DNA from: Echeneis naucrates
Lineage: Eukaryota > Chordata > Actinopteri > Carangiformes > Echeneidae
Direction of reading: 5' to 3'
Assembly (NCBI RefSeq): GCF_900963305.1
Contig: NC_042513.1
Span: 9,922,501 to 9,986,500, forward strand
Length of the DNA stretch: 64,000 nt
Shown: in pieces, positions 35,034-48,186 of the stretch
Layout of the letters: each line of letters begins with the position of its first letter
Numbering within the stretch: the first letter of the stretch is position 1
Position numbers and translations under genes: made by a program
The notes under the pieces: model-generated
What the model saw: only the letters and a program-made list of their open reading frames with translations
Told to the model about the DNA's origin: nothing
The model's database searches: none

Positions 35034-37750
35034 CTAAAGAACCAAGATGTCTCCAGTGCAGCACTTGCAGCAGTTAAAGGTGATGTTCTCGTAACGGGTA
35101 TAGGGGTGAAACCTGCCAATGCTTTTTTTATTGCTCAGAAAGTTTGATGAGGGAGAGTCACTGAGTGGGGGTTCTCCTTTGTTTTCTGAGCATGAAATTG
35201 GATCTAAAATCTTCAGTACCTAAGACAAAAAAGAGACAATAAATTTGTGAACCTCTGGAATTTCTGAAATGTGTAAGAAAATGGTCAATTTTGTACAAAG
35301 ATAAGGGAATCGTACCTTCTCAGCCATCTTCTCAGCCGGTGTGCTGCAGAGTTGTTCAGCTGTTGCACGACTGCTCTTTACCACATTGCTGGGGCTACTG
35401 CTGCTGCTGCTGCTGGTGTTGTTACCCAAAAGGTGAGCATTTATCGCACCTGCTAGCTTGTGATTGGCTGCCACCAGCTCTCTTGTGCTCAGAGGTTGCG
35501 CACTGGGGTAGTAAGTCTGCTGTCTGCCCCACTGCAGAGACACTAGGAGCTGCTCCAGAGATCTGACAACATAAAGGCAAGCATTGTAAGCACAAGCACT
35601 TTAATGATGACTGCGGGTTGTCATCTTTGTTTTAATAAACATAACGAATTGACAAAAATTATTTTAATGTTTATGCGACTTTAATGTTTTCATACTTCTC
35701 CCAGCATTGAGGCTCTGCCCCTTAGATAATTTAAGGCCACAAGGAATCAGTCACAGGCATTACTAATTTTAAAGGACGAAATGATTTTTCACTGCTCTGG
35801 AACAAATTCATTTGTAGATAAACTTTATTTGGAGACTACTGAAATGGCAAATTATAGATAGCAGCAAATCAATGTATAATGTGTAGGATTTAGTCTCAGC
35901 AACATTAGTGTTAAAATGGTGGCCTTGCATTCTTGGGAATACTCAGCCACTTAACATCCAGTTCAAGTGAATTTAAGGTTAATTTAGATGTCCCTTTGTT
36001 GCCCAGTATTTTAGGATATCAGAAATTTGACCTATAAAAATAAAGGACACTTGGTCACAGCCCGAATCAAGGGAATGACAAAGAGGAGAGGACAACATGA
36101 ATTCAAGCCAAATATTTATTGGCAGAGTTCTCAAATTAACTAAGGCAAGTCAAATAGTGTTAATCTGTAGGTCAGTGATGTACGACATGTGTGCATGCGT
36201 GTCTGTGTGAGGTGTGAAAAACAAAACATGAAAGGCTAGCACCAGGAGAACCCAAACCAACCACAACCCATATGCCCAGGGTGAGAGAGAGAAAATGGCT
36301 TAATCCTTCATCTTATATAGCTGAAAACAGCACAGGTGTGAATGGGTGCACTTCCTGTTGCCTCTCCCACACAGGAAGTGAAGTTTGGGCTGTCACAATT
36401 TTATATTTAGTAATTATTTAATCTGCTTTTGCTACCTGTGAGTGAGAACCATGTCTCGAGAGAACCCTTCTCTTTCCAACAGCAGGTCCTGAATCGCTCC
36501 TTGTGCCTCCCTGGTCTGTTTCTGCAGAGCTGCTCTGGCATTTGTCAGCTCCTCTGCCATGACACTAAAGAGACAACATCCATATAAGTGTGTAATTATG
36601 CCATTACACATAAATTCATGCAATAACTAAAACATTTAAAATCATTTCCATCTTCTTCATTTGTCCAATAACAACTTCATCAATAACATACCGGCTAGCC
36701 AGGAACTTGCTCCTCCAAACGTCACATTGAATGCTCATTCGCTCCAGCTGCTCTGCGGTGTGTGTCAGATTCCGACCAAGAGCTTCGTTTTCCAGAATCA
36801 GCTGGTTCTTCTCCCGTGCCACACGCTCAAAATGGTACTGAAGGTCATCACCCACTGATGCTACTAACAGTTTCTTGAGCTCACGGTTCACCTGTAAAGA
36901 AGAAAGGTTAACTTCCAGTTTCTAACATCCAGGAAATGTTTTGAATCTTGAAACAGTCTTTGCGCCTCGCCTCTGTTTGCACACGGAGCTGATTAGATAG
37001 GCCTTCCTTGTCCTGCAGTAGCCTGCGCTCTGAGTTCTGCAGCTTCTCCAGCTGGGTTTTCCAGTCCTCCGCCAGAGGCAGGGGGGGAGAGCCCTGCTCC
37101 TCAACCTGTTGCCCTGCCTCTCCTTTCTCCTCAGTAGGTCCTGTACGACAGCTCCTGCTGATGGCGGCACGTGGGATGACAATCCTTACAGCTTCCACCT
37201 CTGTGCAGGCCTCTCGACTCACCTTGCCCAAGTGAAGCACCCCGTGAGGCTGGTGGGAAGTAGGGGGAGCAGAGTGGGAAGATTCTGTGCTGTGCTTCGG
37301 ATTAGCCACTTTAAGAAGGGGAATGGTAGTTGGACCTGGAGGAAGTGTATTTGTGTTTGCCTCCAGGATGGCAGCTGGTTTTTCAGTCTCCATGCCATCT
37401 CCAGCACCTCGGACAGGCACACGAGCAGAATCTGTAGGAAGCAAGTCAGGCAATGTTTACACTTTGCACTTGAATGTATCCAAAGTAGTCCACTGAGAAG
37501 AAGACAGCTAAATGCCTAAAACAACATCGGGAATTGTTTACATCGATGAGCCCAGATGTTTTTTTTTTTTATGTGCACTCACAAATCAAGGGCTAATTAC
37601 TGCTGCCTTTTGTTAAATGTATGATTTTTCTTTTGTAATGAGACAAAGATAAAAATACAAATAAGAGTACATTCAGTAAGGGAGACAGACGCCCTTCGTC
37701 TGAACTGTGAGCTGAAATAAACAGCTCTCACCTCTCACTGCAGCCGTCAT
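35034..37750 (-). CDS. blzf1: Golgin-45 (basic leucine zipper nuclear factor 1)
   Basis: There are six coding exons on the minus strand: 37732-37750, 36971-37431, 36692-36891, 36436-36564, 35316-35562 and 35034-35219; 413 residues against 400 in human. The first coding exon continues upstream to an acceptor at 37814, and a candidate non-coding exon ends at 38063 (donor GTATGT). Seen: G-A-G-D-G-M-E-T-E, A-V-R-I-V-I-P-R-A-A-I, then a long coiled coil (N-S-E-R-R-L-L-Q-D-K-E-G-L-S-N-Q-L-R-V-Q-T-E, S-I-Q-C-D-V-W-R-S-K-F-L-A-S-R), a poly-serine run, and a C-terminus C-C-K-C-C-T-G-D-I-L-V-L. Known: golgin-45 is a medial-Golgi tether that binds Rab2 and, through its cysteine-rich PDZ-binding tail, GRASP55. 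Odd: the second coding exon ends at GAG/GCGAGG, a GC-AG intron. Confidence 0.96.
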
Positions 37751-38724
37751 GGTTGGAGGTGGTGTCGGCTGGAAACGAGCCTGTAAATTCACTGAAACTC
37801 GGTCAGCCTTCAACCTGTGGAGACAAACGAAGGGAAAAGTTGTTGGGGTGTTTTTTTTTTTTACACTCGTTATTTACTACATTTAATGTAGTAGTGTTTG
37901 AACAGAAGAAGGCCGCTAGTCAAAAGCTCCATGTTAACCACCGTGACTGTAGCTCTCGTTAGCTAATGTGCTAAACGCGTTAAACGAGTTTAACCGAAAA
38001 TTACTTGAACGCGACGCTTTTGGCGACCTTCATGGATTCAGACAAACTGTAAGGAAACATACCGGGTAGGTTTGGTAGAAACTGCCTCGGATGAGTCGCT
38101 GGAAGCAACAATTAGTTGATTGTTTTGTCGCCGGATGTAGTTGGCCGGTTGACCAGGAAGTGGAGGAGGGTTTCTTCTTCCCTCAGCTGAGCCTCTCAGG
38201 CAAAACTGAACAGCCAGATCTCTACACATGGTCCTGCCACGTGTAGAGATCTGAATTTATAAACGCTTTCAGTTGCTAAAACATCGAACATCTCCAATAT
38301 GTAAATATTTTGTGTAGGCAGCAGCACCGTCAGCCTGACAGACTGACCCAGCGAAGTGATGTCCATCGTTCAAATGAAATAACAGATGTATTGCTCTTGC
38401 TCAATAAATCTGTTTCTTGCTCTTCACACGCTCTTCACACGCCATGAACAAAATTTTGAGATCTCTGTTCAGAAAAATGTGTGTTTGCGGCGGCTGGTGT
38501 CGATCCGAGTAGCCGGAACCTTCGCGCGTACTCAATTTCCTTTACGGATTAAAAACATGGTTGCAACGTTGAAAAGCGCAGCTCTCTTCCGCTGCGGTGG
38601 TTTCAGACCAGATTCAATACATCTGTCCCTTTAGTCGAGCACATTTCACTCATTTTCCTGTGTTCCGGGCCCCGATAGTTGCAGTCTTCCTGGCGGGTTG
38701 TGTTCCAGTTGTGTTACGGTTGTC
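37751..38724. promoter_or_regulatory. Head-to-head blzf1/ercc5 interval with 5' UTR exon and promoter
   Basis: The two start codons are 974 bases apart and diverge. The left part holds the blzf1 5' UTR, split by an intron (37815-38062). A CACGTG E-box lies near 38237, and the right part has moderately CpG-rich DNA (38480-38620) before the ercc5 ATG. No TATA box is evident. The bidirectional role is inferred. Confidence 0.5.
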
Positions 38725-41700
38725 ATGGGGGTGCACGGGCTGTGGAGGCTGCTTGAGAGCACCGGGAAGCCCATCAACCCGGAGACTCTGGAGGGGAAGA
38801 TCCTCGCAGTTGGTATCCTGACCCCTACCTCACACAAAACAACAGTCAAACAGGGACATATTTTTATCAGATCACACGAAAGCGTTTGAATAGGATGCGT
38901 TATTTTCCAGGGTAATACGTGTGTCCTATTTTGCCACTGTAGAATTTTCTTTAGTTAATTCACCGGGTCACTTTGCATGATAACTGCAATAAACGTCCAT
39001 AATATGCTGCAAAACAATAATGGAAAATAAATAAAATATTATTGTGTTTGCACATGAGACCAAATAAGTTTACTTTTTAAAAGTGTATTTTTGTTTTCTG
39101 TAACAAACATAAAAGCACTCTCATTCATACTGTAATTTATTGATGATCCCTAAGTCATGTCCTATGAGGTCAGACACAGTGAAAATGAATAGACGCATTA
39201 ATACCAACACTAAATAATTACAAGGAACAACATGTGTTGTGGTCAGATGTATTGATGTAGCTATAGTCTTCTACTTCGCTGCAGCATTAACCTTAACCAG
39301 ACACTTCCAGACATCAGCATATGGCTGAATCAGGCCGTGAAGGGGGTGAGAGATCGTGATGGCAACAGTGTCCAGAACGCCCATCTCCTCACTCTCTTCC
39401 ACCGCATCTGTAAACTCCTCTTCTTCCGTATCCGGCCAGTCTTTGTGTTTGACGGGGATGCACCGCTGCTGAAGAGGCAGACTCTGGTAGGTGCAGTAGA
39501 TGCTGGAAAACCATGCAAATGTTCTCTGTATGAACAGATTCAGGCCATTCCTTGTGTACTGTAAGTTAGTGTGGCTCTCCTGCAGGCTCTGAGGAGGCAA
39601 AGGAAGGAGGAACTGAGTCGAGAGTCCAATCAGACCAATGAGAAACTCCTCAAAACATTTTTAAAGAGGCAAGCTATCAAAGCTGCACTTGGAGACCGCA
39701 GGTGAGTGGCAATGACGGCAGGCAAATGCACATCAGTCTTCAGAAAAAGCTGTTAAAAGCGGTTATATTCGCTCACCACATGATACCAGAACAATAGTTT
39801 TAGAAACAAAACAAACTTGAGCTTAATGCCTACTCCCCTAAGAAAGCTTTTCTAGTTTTACTGATGTTGTCTGAAGTATCCCTGTTGTTTCTTCCCTGCC
39901 ACAGCCAGGATCCTCTGCCCAGCCTCTCCAGTGTGACAAGAAATGAGGTGGACGACATGTATATTCTACCAGCCCTGCCGCCTGCAGAGGAGAAGGAGCA
40001 GAATAAATCCAGGTTCCATTTCACTAGTTATCATGGATATGTTATTTTGTGTTATCAGATTTTTACAGCCAAGGATTGAGCTCTGTGAAAAGAAATGTTT
40101 TTTTTATGCATAACATGTTTTGTATATAATTTTATATTCACCTCCCCCTCACAGAGCTCACAAATAATCACATGCAAAGTAACTCAGTGTCAAGTTATCC
40201 ATAACTGTTTTCCTGGGAAGAAAAATGCCCTGTTTTATGTAATATACTGTATTTTTTCAGCATGTGTTCCCCTCTATTTGCAGTTCAGAAGAGGAGGATG
40301 ACAAAGAGTCAGATGAAATGGACAATGGAAATGGTCACATGTATCAGGTAAAATTATATATGCAAGCATGAATTTAGTCAGCACCAGCTCTAAATAATTC
40401 TTAAAATATTCTTTTAAAATCACCACACTTAATACAATACATTGACTGGCCTTATGAACTCTCCTTTTTATTGATGAAGCCCTCTTTAATAATTGACATT
40501 TGAAGCTTTTGCCCAACATTACAGGAAGAATTTTATGAAGATCCCAATTCAGTGGACATCAACTCAGAGGAGTTTGCCAGTTTGCCTCCTGAAATGAAAC
40601 ATGAGATACTCAAAGACATGAAAGAGTTTTCCAAACGTCGCAGAACCATGTACCACAAACCTCCACAGGTAGAGTTCACACGCAATTCAAAACCATACAT
40701 GCTCACCCATCTACTCTTTTTAATATTGATTCCTCCTCACTCCACAGCTTTCGGGAGACTTTTCCCAGTACCAGTTGGCCGGCTTGCTCCAGAGGAACCA
40801 GCTGAACCAGCGTTTGGAGAAAGTAGAGAAAGAGATGAGCCAACAGAGTGCCGGCAGCGCTCCACAGCTGTACCAGAAAGATGGTGACCAGGAGAATCAC
40901 AGTGTAGAGTCACATCGACTGGTTTCAGAAGACCATTCCCACTACATCCTTATTAAAGGTGAGTCATCCTTGCTAATATACATATATAAATATGTGTGTG
41001 TCAACGTATCAATATTATAAAACGGGCTGCATTATATTTTACACACTACTGCACACTTTTCATGCTCAGGCTTCACAAAGACCAAGACTGCTTCTGAGAA
41101 CTTATCTGCAGCTCAGCCCTGGTCTGGGAACTTCTTGTCAGGCTACAAAAGACGAGCTGGGGACAGACCAGAGCCCCTGTGGCGTCCTGTTTGTGAAGGA
41201 GAGGAAGATGTGCTTGATCCCCCCTCAGAGGAGTGCAAACCATCAGCATCAAAACCATCCGAAGGTGACAATTCACCACCCTCCCCTCGTACACTCAGGG
41301 CAATCCAGGCAGCAATGAACGACAGCTCGGATGAAGAGAAAGTGGACCGTGATAAGAATGGGGGAAGAGTGTCTCCACAGACTTTGCTGGCAATCCAGCA
41401 AGCTCTTGCTGAGGAGGAAGATGGCGCAGCTGAACATAGTACTCCAACAAATAGCTCAGTCCCTGAGCTGCAGGTGAATACTCATCATCCTGCGCCACAA
41501 GTGGTCATCAGCAGCTCAGAGGAAGAGGCCGAGCCTGATGATGCAAAGTGGCTACCGCTTCAAGAATCCAACTTTAATGGAAACTCAACTTCTAAAAATC
41601 TACGAGCAAAAGATATTTTGTTTAATATCAGTTATGAAGATGAGATGGAAGAGGTAATTGGTCAGAGAAATAAAGCTCTTCACCTCGCGGTGCTCCAACA

Positions 41701-43315
41701 ACCTCAGGAGAGGAAGAAGCTGTCAGAAGAAAACCCAAAGAAAGGAGAGGTGACAGAGGACATGAGGACAGGACGAGGAGTGCAAACAGAGAAAGAAGAA
41801 GAGCTGGTAAGAAGAGAATCAGTGCACAGACTGGTCATAAAGGAAGGGGATCTGGTTCAACCACAGGGTGCTGCTGCTGCTGCTGCTTGTGGTCAAAACA
41901 AATTAACTATGAAAGCATTTGCTCATGAATGTGGAAAATCTGCAGAGGCTGAATTTCAGAGGAGCAACAAGTCCATCGAAGGTCTGGAGGAAAGAAGTGG
42001 AGATGATGTGAAGTCAGACGGTAGTGATGAGAGCGAGTCAGAAGGTACGATCTCACTCATTTATCATATTAAAAAGTCGATGTTAATAAAAATTGTTAAT
42101 CTTGTGCTGTGTATTTCATCAGAAGGCTTCATCGAGGTCTCAGAAGAAGAATCGAAAGAGCAGGATGCAGATGGGTCTCCTAGAATAGCAAGAGAGAAGC
42201 GATCTCCAGTTGAAATCCACAGAGACAGAACACAGAACCAAGAAAAACCAGAGGATGGTTTGCCCGAGGTTTCAGCTGTTGCTCTGAAATTAGACAAAGA
42301 AGACCACGACATAGAGAGACACGGAACCGAGAACCAAGAGGAAGACCTGAAGGAGGAAACAGAGACTGAGTCTGTTTCAGCTCCAACAGTCAATGAATGG
42401 GAACACTTGGATGTGGTTAGTTTTGTCGGACAAAACGACGATTTGATAAATATCATTAAAATCAATAAATCATTAGTTGCAGCCTTACAATAATTTTTAG
42501 AAATCAAATATTTAGCTGATGTAGAGAGAACACTTTTAAATTGCCATAAATATAGCTCTGACATGTATCTACTTCAATTGCTTGTTGTTTATCACCTGAC
42601 ATAGACAAATATATTGAAAAACAAGCTAATGGAGAAATTAGTTCCCTGTTTTTAGTCTCCAGTGTTAATTGTTGCTTACTATTTAGCTACCGTTGCAGGG
42701 GGCTGCAGCATGGAAGGCAGAAATGCAGACAAGTCTTAAGTGACACGATCATCTGCATTGTTCAGATCGGCTTTTCAGAAGATTAACCAGGGACTGATTC
42801 CGCTGTTAGTGTTTGAGTTTGTGCGTGTGTTGTGCTGCAGGATGAGCTTGAGGCTCTGGAGAGCTCTCTACAGGTAGAGCAGAGCAACCTAAGGGAACAG
42901 AAACAGCAGCAGGAAAGGATGGCCAACACAGTCACTGGACAGATGTACCTGGAGAGCCAGGTGAACTGGAAACATGTTAAAATGATCATCAACTTACAGA
43001 CATGCAAATACTGATGCACAACACTGGACCGGATAACTGGGTTTTGTTAAAACCAGAGGTGACTGTTTCCTGTGTGATAACCAGGAGTTGCTACGTCTGT
43101 TTGGCGTGCCCTTCCTGGTGGCGCCAATGGAGGCCGAGGCTCAGTGCGCAGCCCTTGACCGCGCTGACCAGACTAATGGGACCATCACAGACGACTCAGA
43201 TGTGTGGCTGTTCGGAGGCCGGCATGTGTACAAAAACTTCTTCAGCCAGAACAAATATGTGGAACACTACCAATACAATGACTTGCAGAACCAACTGGGT
43301 CAGTACTGACCATCC

Positions 43316-43351
<36 letters not shown>

Positions 43352-45102
43352 TTTTATTCTCAGTCGTCTGTGTTTTAGCATCCAGCTGAAACAGCAGGCT
43401 GTTGAAATAGTGCTGAGTTAATACTTCGTAACTGGAATATGCAAATCCAGTATCGCACACATCGACAGCTGTGAGTATTGTTGGGTAACAGGCCAGCCAG
43501 ATAACTGACCACACAAACTGCAGAAAGCTTCACCCCCTCTCTCTATCTCTGTGTCCATGTCTCCACAGCAAATATTCCCAATGTCAATGTATATATGTAT
43601 GCATATATTTTTCATTTGTCTTTCCCTTAACGTGCCCAGGAATGAAACGCCGGAGTCAGATTCCTTATAGGTTTACACATATCTGGCAACAGAATCTGAT
43701 TCCAGTGTCTCTCTCGCTCTCTCCCCCTCACTCCCTCTGTCAGGTCTTGACAGGACTAAACTGATAAATCTTGCATACCTGCTTGGAAGTGACTACACAG
43801 AGGGGGTGCCAGGGGTTGGATATGTGACTGGGATGGAAATTCTGAATGAGTTCCCAGGACCGGGGTTGGAACCACTGACACAGTTCAGGTCTGTATTTAT
43901 TATTTTTGAAGTGTTGTTGAAGTGTTTACATCGTGATTATTTATGTAATTTTAAAAACAAACTGAAATGCAACAGTACAATAAAACAAATAAAATACAAC
44001 TATAGAAATATGGTGATGGTTACTGTTTCCTAAGGCGTTGTAGTGTTTTTTCCCCTGCAGTAAATGGTGGTCAGAGGCTCAGGAGAAAAAGCGCCTGACA
44101 GCTAATCCTCGGCACACGAAGGTGAAGAAGAAACTGAGGGACCTAAAGCTGCAGCCCGGGTTCCCCAACCCTGCAGTGGCTCATGCGTACCTCCAACCCG
44201 CTGTGGACCAATCAGATGGTTCCTTCAGCTGGGGACTTCCACAACTCGATATGATCAAAGAATATCCTTTCTGTCCATGCGCCTGCGTGTGTTTGTTTGC
44301 TTGTTTGTTTGTTTGTTTGTTTGTCATCAACGTGATTTTCCTGAGCTGATTTTTTACATTCTGTCTGAACCGCTTTGGCTGGAGCTGTCGGAAGACAGAG
44401 GAAACTCTTCAGCCTGTGATCAAGCAGCTCAACTCTCAGCAGGTATCTGACAGAAATCCCAGTGCAGAAAACAGAAAACAAAAACAAAATGAAATTAATA
44501 TTTTTTTTAGTGCAGTCAGCATCCCTGTCTCTTGAATGTATTGCGCCTTTTGATCTCACAAGTTATTTCTCACTGTTTGGGTTTAGACTCAGCTGCGGAT
44601 CGACTCCTTCTTCCGGATGGAGGAGCGGGAAAAGCAGATGATTCGAAGCCAGCGTCTCCGGCGAGCGGTTACCTGCATGAAGAGAAAGGAGAGAGAGGGA
44701 GGAGAGGAGGACAGTGAAGAAGAAGAGCATTCCCCAGTCAAATTGAAGAGAGGGAAGAGCGCAAACAGGAATCCAAAGACGGGAGGAGAGAAAGAGGAGG
44801 AAAGGTCCGTGGCAGGAGGGGGGTTTCTGGGGTCACAGGTGACCTTTGAAACTCCAATTACATCTCTCAAGAACATGAACAGCACGAGCCATGAGTCTCC
44901 CTCAGTGAAGGGCGACCTTCAGCCCTCTAAGAGTCTACCTCAAAGTGTCAGGAGCTGCAGCAGCAGTTCAGGAGCGGACAGCGATGATGGTGGCGAAGCT
45001 GCGATGGTTACAGCCCGATCCGTCTTCGAAGGCAGCCGACGAGGCCAGCGAGGGAAAAGCACACGAGGAAGAGGAAGAGGAAGAGGAAGAGGGAAGAAGT
45101 AA
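38725..45102 (+). CDS. ercc5: DNA repair endonuclease XPG
   Basis: There are fifteen coding exons: 38725-38812, 39311-39486, 39586-39701, 39905-40012, 40284-40347, 40525-40668, 40748-40958, 41070-42044, 42123-42415, 42841-42960, 43085-43298, 43744-43888, 44061-44261, 44358-44442 and 44587-45102. All phases agree; 1151 residues against 1186 in human. Domains: XPG-N ([16 protein letters not shown]; catalytic [11 protein letters not shown]); a long acidic spacer (E-D-D-K-E-S-D-E-M type) with little conservation; XPG-I ([18 protein letters not shown]); helix-hairpin-helix ([14 protein letters not shown]); a PCNA-binding motif Q-L-R-I-D-S-F-F; and a basic RG-repeat tail. All expected acidic catalytic residues are visible. 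Known: XPG makes the 3' incision in nucleotide-excision repair, with TFIIH. Introns 1 and 13 look U12-type. Confidence 0.98.
38813..39310 (+). other. ercc5 intron 1, U12-type GT-AG
   Basis: The donor reads GTATCCTGAC, matching the U12 consensus (G/A)TATCCTT at its first seven bases. A CCTTAACC branch sequence lies at 39291-39298 with its A about 14 bases before the AG, the usual short U12 spacing. It therefore fits the minor spliceosome better than the major one. Confidence 0.75.
44262..44357 (+). other. ercc5 intron 13, U12-type AT-AC
   Basis: The protein reading requires a join of ...M-I-K-E to F-C-L-N-R-F-G-W. The only join that keeps it starts the intron with ATATCCTTTC and ends it with TTTTTTAC. 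This is the textbook AT-AC signature, with a TTTCCTGAGC branch-like sequence about 13 bases from the 3' end. The 96-base intron also contains a (GTTT)n repeat. I recall AT-AC splicing being reported for human XPG. Confidence 0.88.
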
Positions 45103-45876
45103 TGACGGAAAAACTGAACTGCACAACACTTCCAAATAATGTCCTTCATGTTTGATATTTATAATGAAAAGGTGAAAATGCATCATGTCATACAGAGCTA
45201 TGAATTGAGCTTTGCCCATAGTATTGAACGTGTACTTTGTGAACTATTTATGTGACTGGAAGTATTTTTTACCTCTGTGGTGGTAGATTTGTGAGAGGAT
45301 TGACAATATTTTGCATAAAGTTTTTTCATATAAGATGCTGTTTTGGCTTATATTTGTAAGTCCACATACTTACATTTACACTTACATTTCTCTCAGGTTG
45401 TATTTCACATGCATTCTGTTTCTTCCTACTTCCTGCATACCCAGCATTCAACATACACATCGATATAAACTTTTGCCCAAATGAAAAGATTAAGCAACAT
45501 TTGCTAGTGCTTGCTCGTCAAATTGGTCATTCTTTGTTTTAATTTCAAATATATTACTCCATTTCGAGTTCAGCAGCATGGTGGTCCAGGTGCTGCTGTC
45601 AGTCAGTTTTATGTCATGGTGTGTGGGGGGGGGGCATACCCAAGGAGAGCTAGAAATGTGGGGTGGGTGAGCAAGAGGTTAGGAAAGCCTGTATTTGTGT
45701 GTAACTTAAAACTTTCAAGGGTGACAGCTAAAGACCTCGATCTGACTTAAATCCAAAGGGATCTGGGATCATAAAGCAAGAACGACAGCTAGCTGACTGC
45801 TGCAGCTTTTCTGCTTTGGGCATCGTTGCCCTCTTTCTGCCTGGGCTCATTAAGATAAAGACTACAGTCCAAAACC
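45103..45876. other. ercc5 3' UTR and mettl21e upstream
   Basis: There is no coding frame. A G-run (about 45622-45633) is the only simple repeat. No canonical AATAAA was found shortly after the ercc5 stop, so the end of that transcript is not placed. Confidence 0.4.
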
Positions 45877-48186
<2,310 letters not shown>

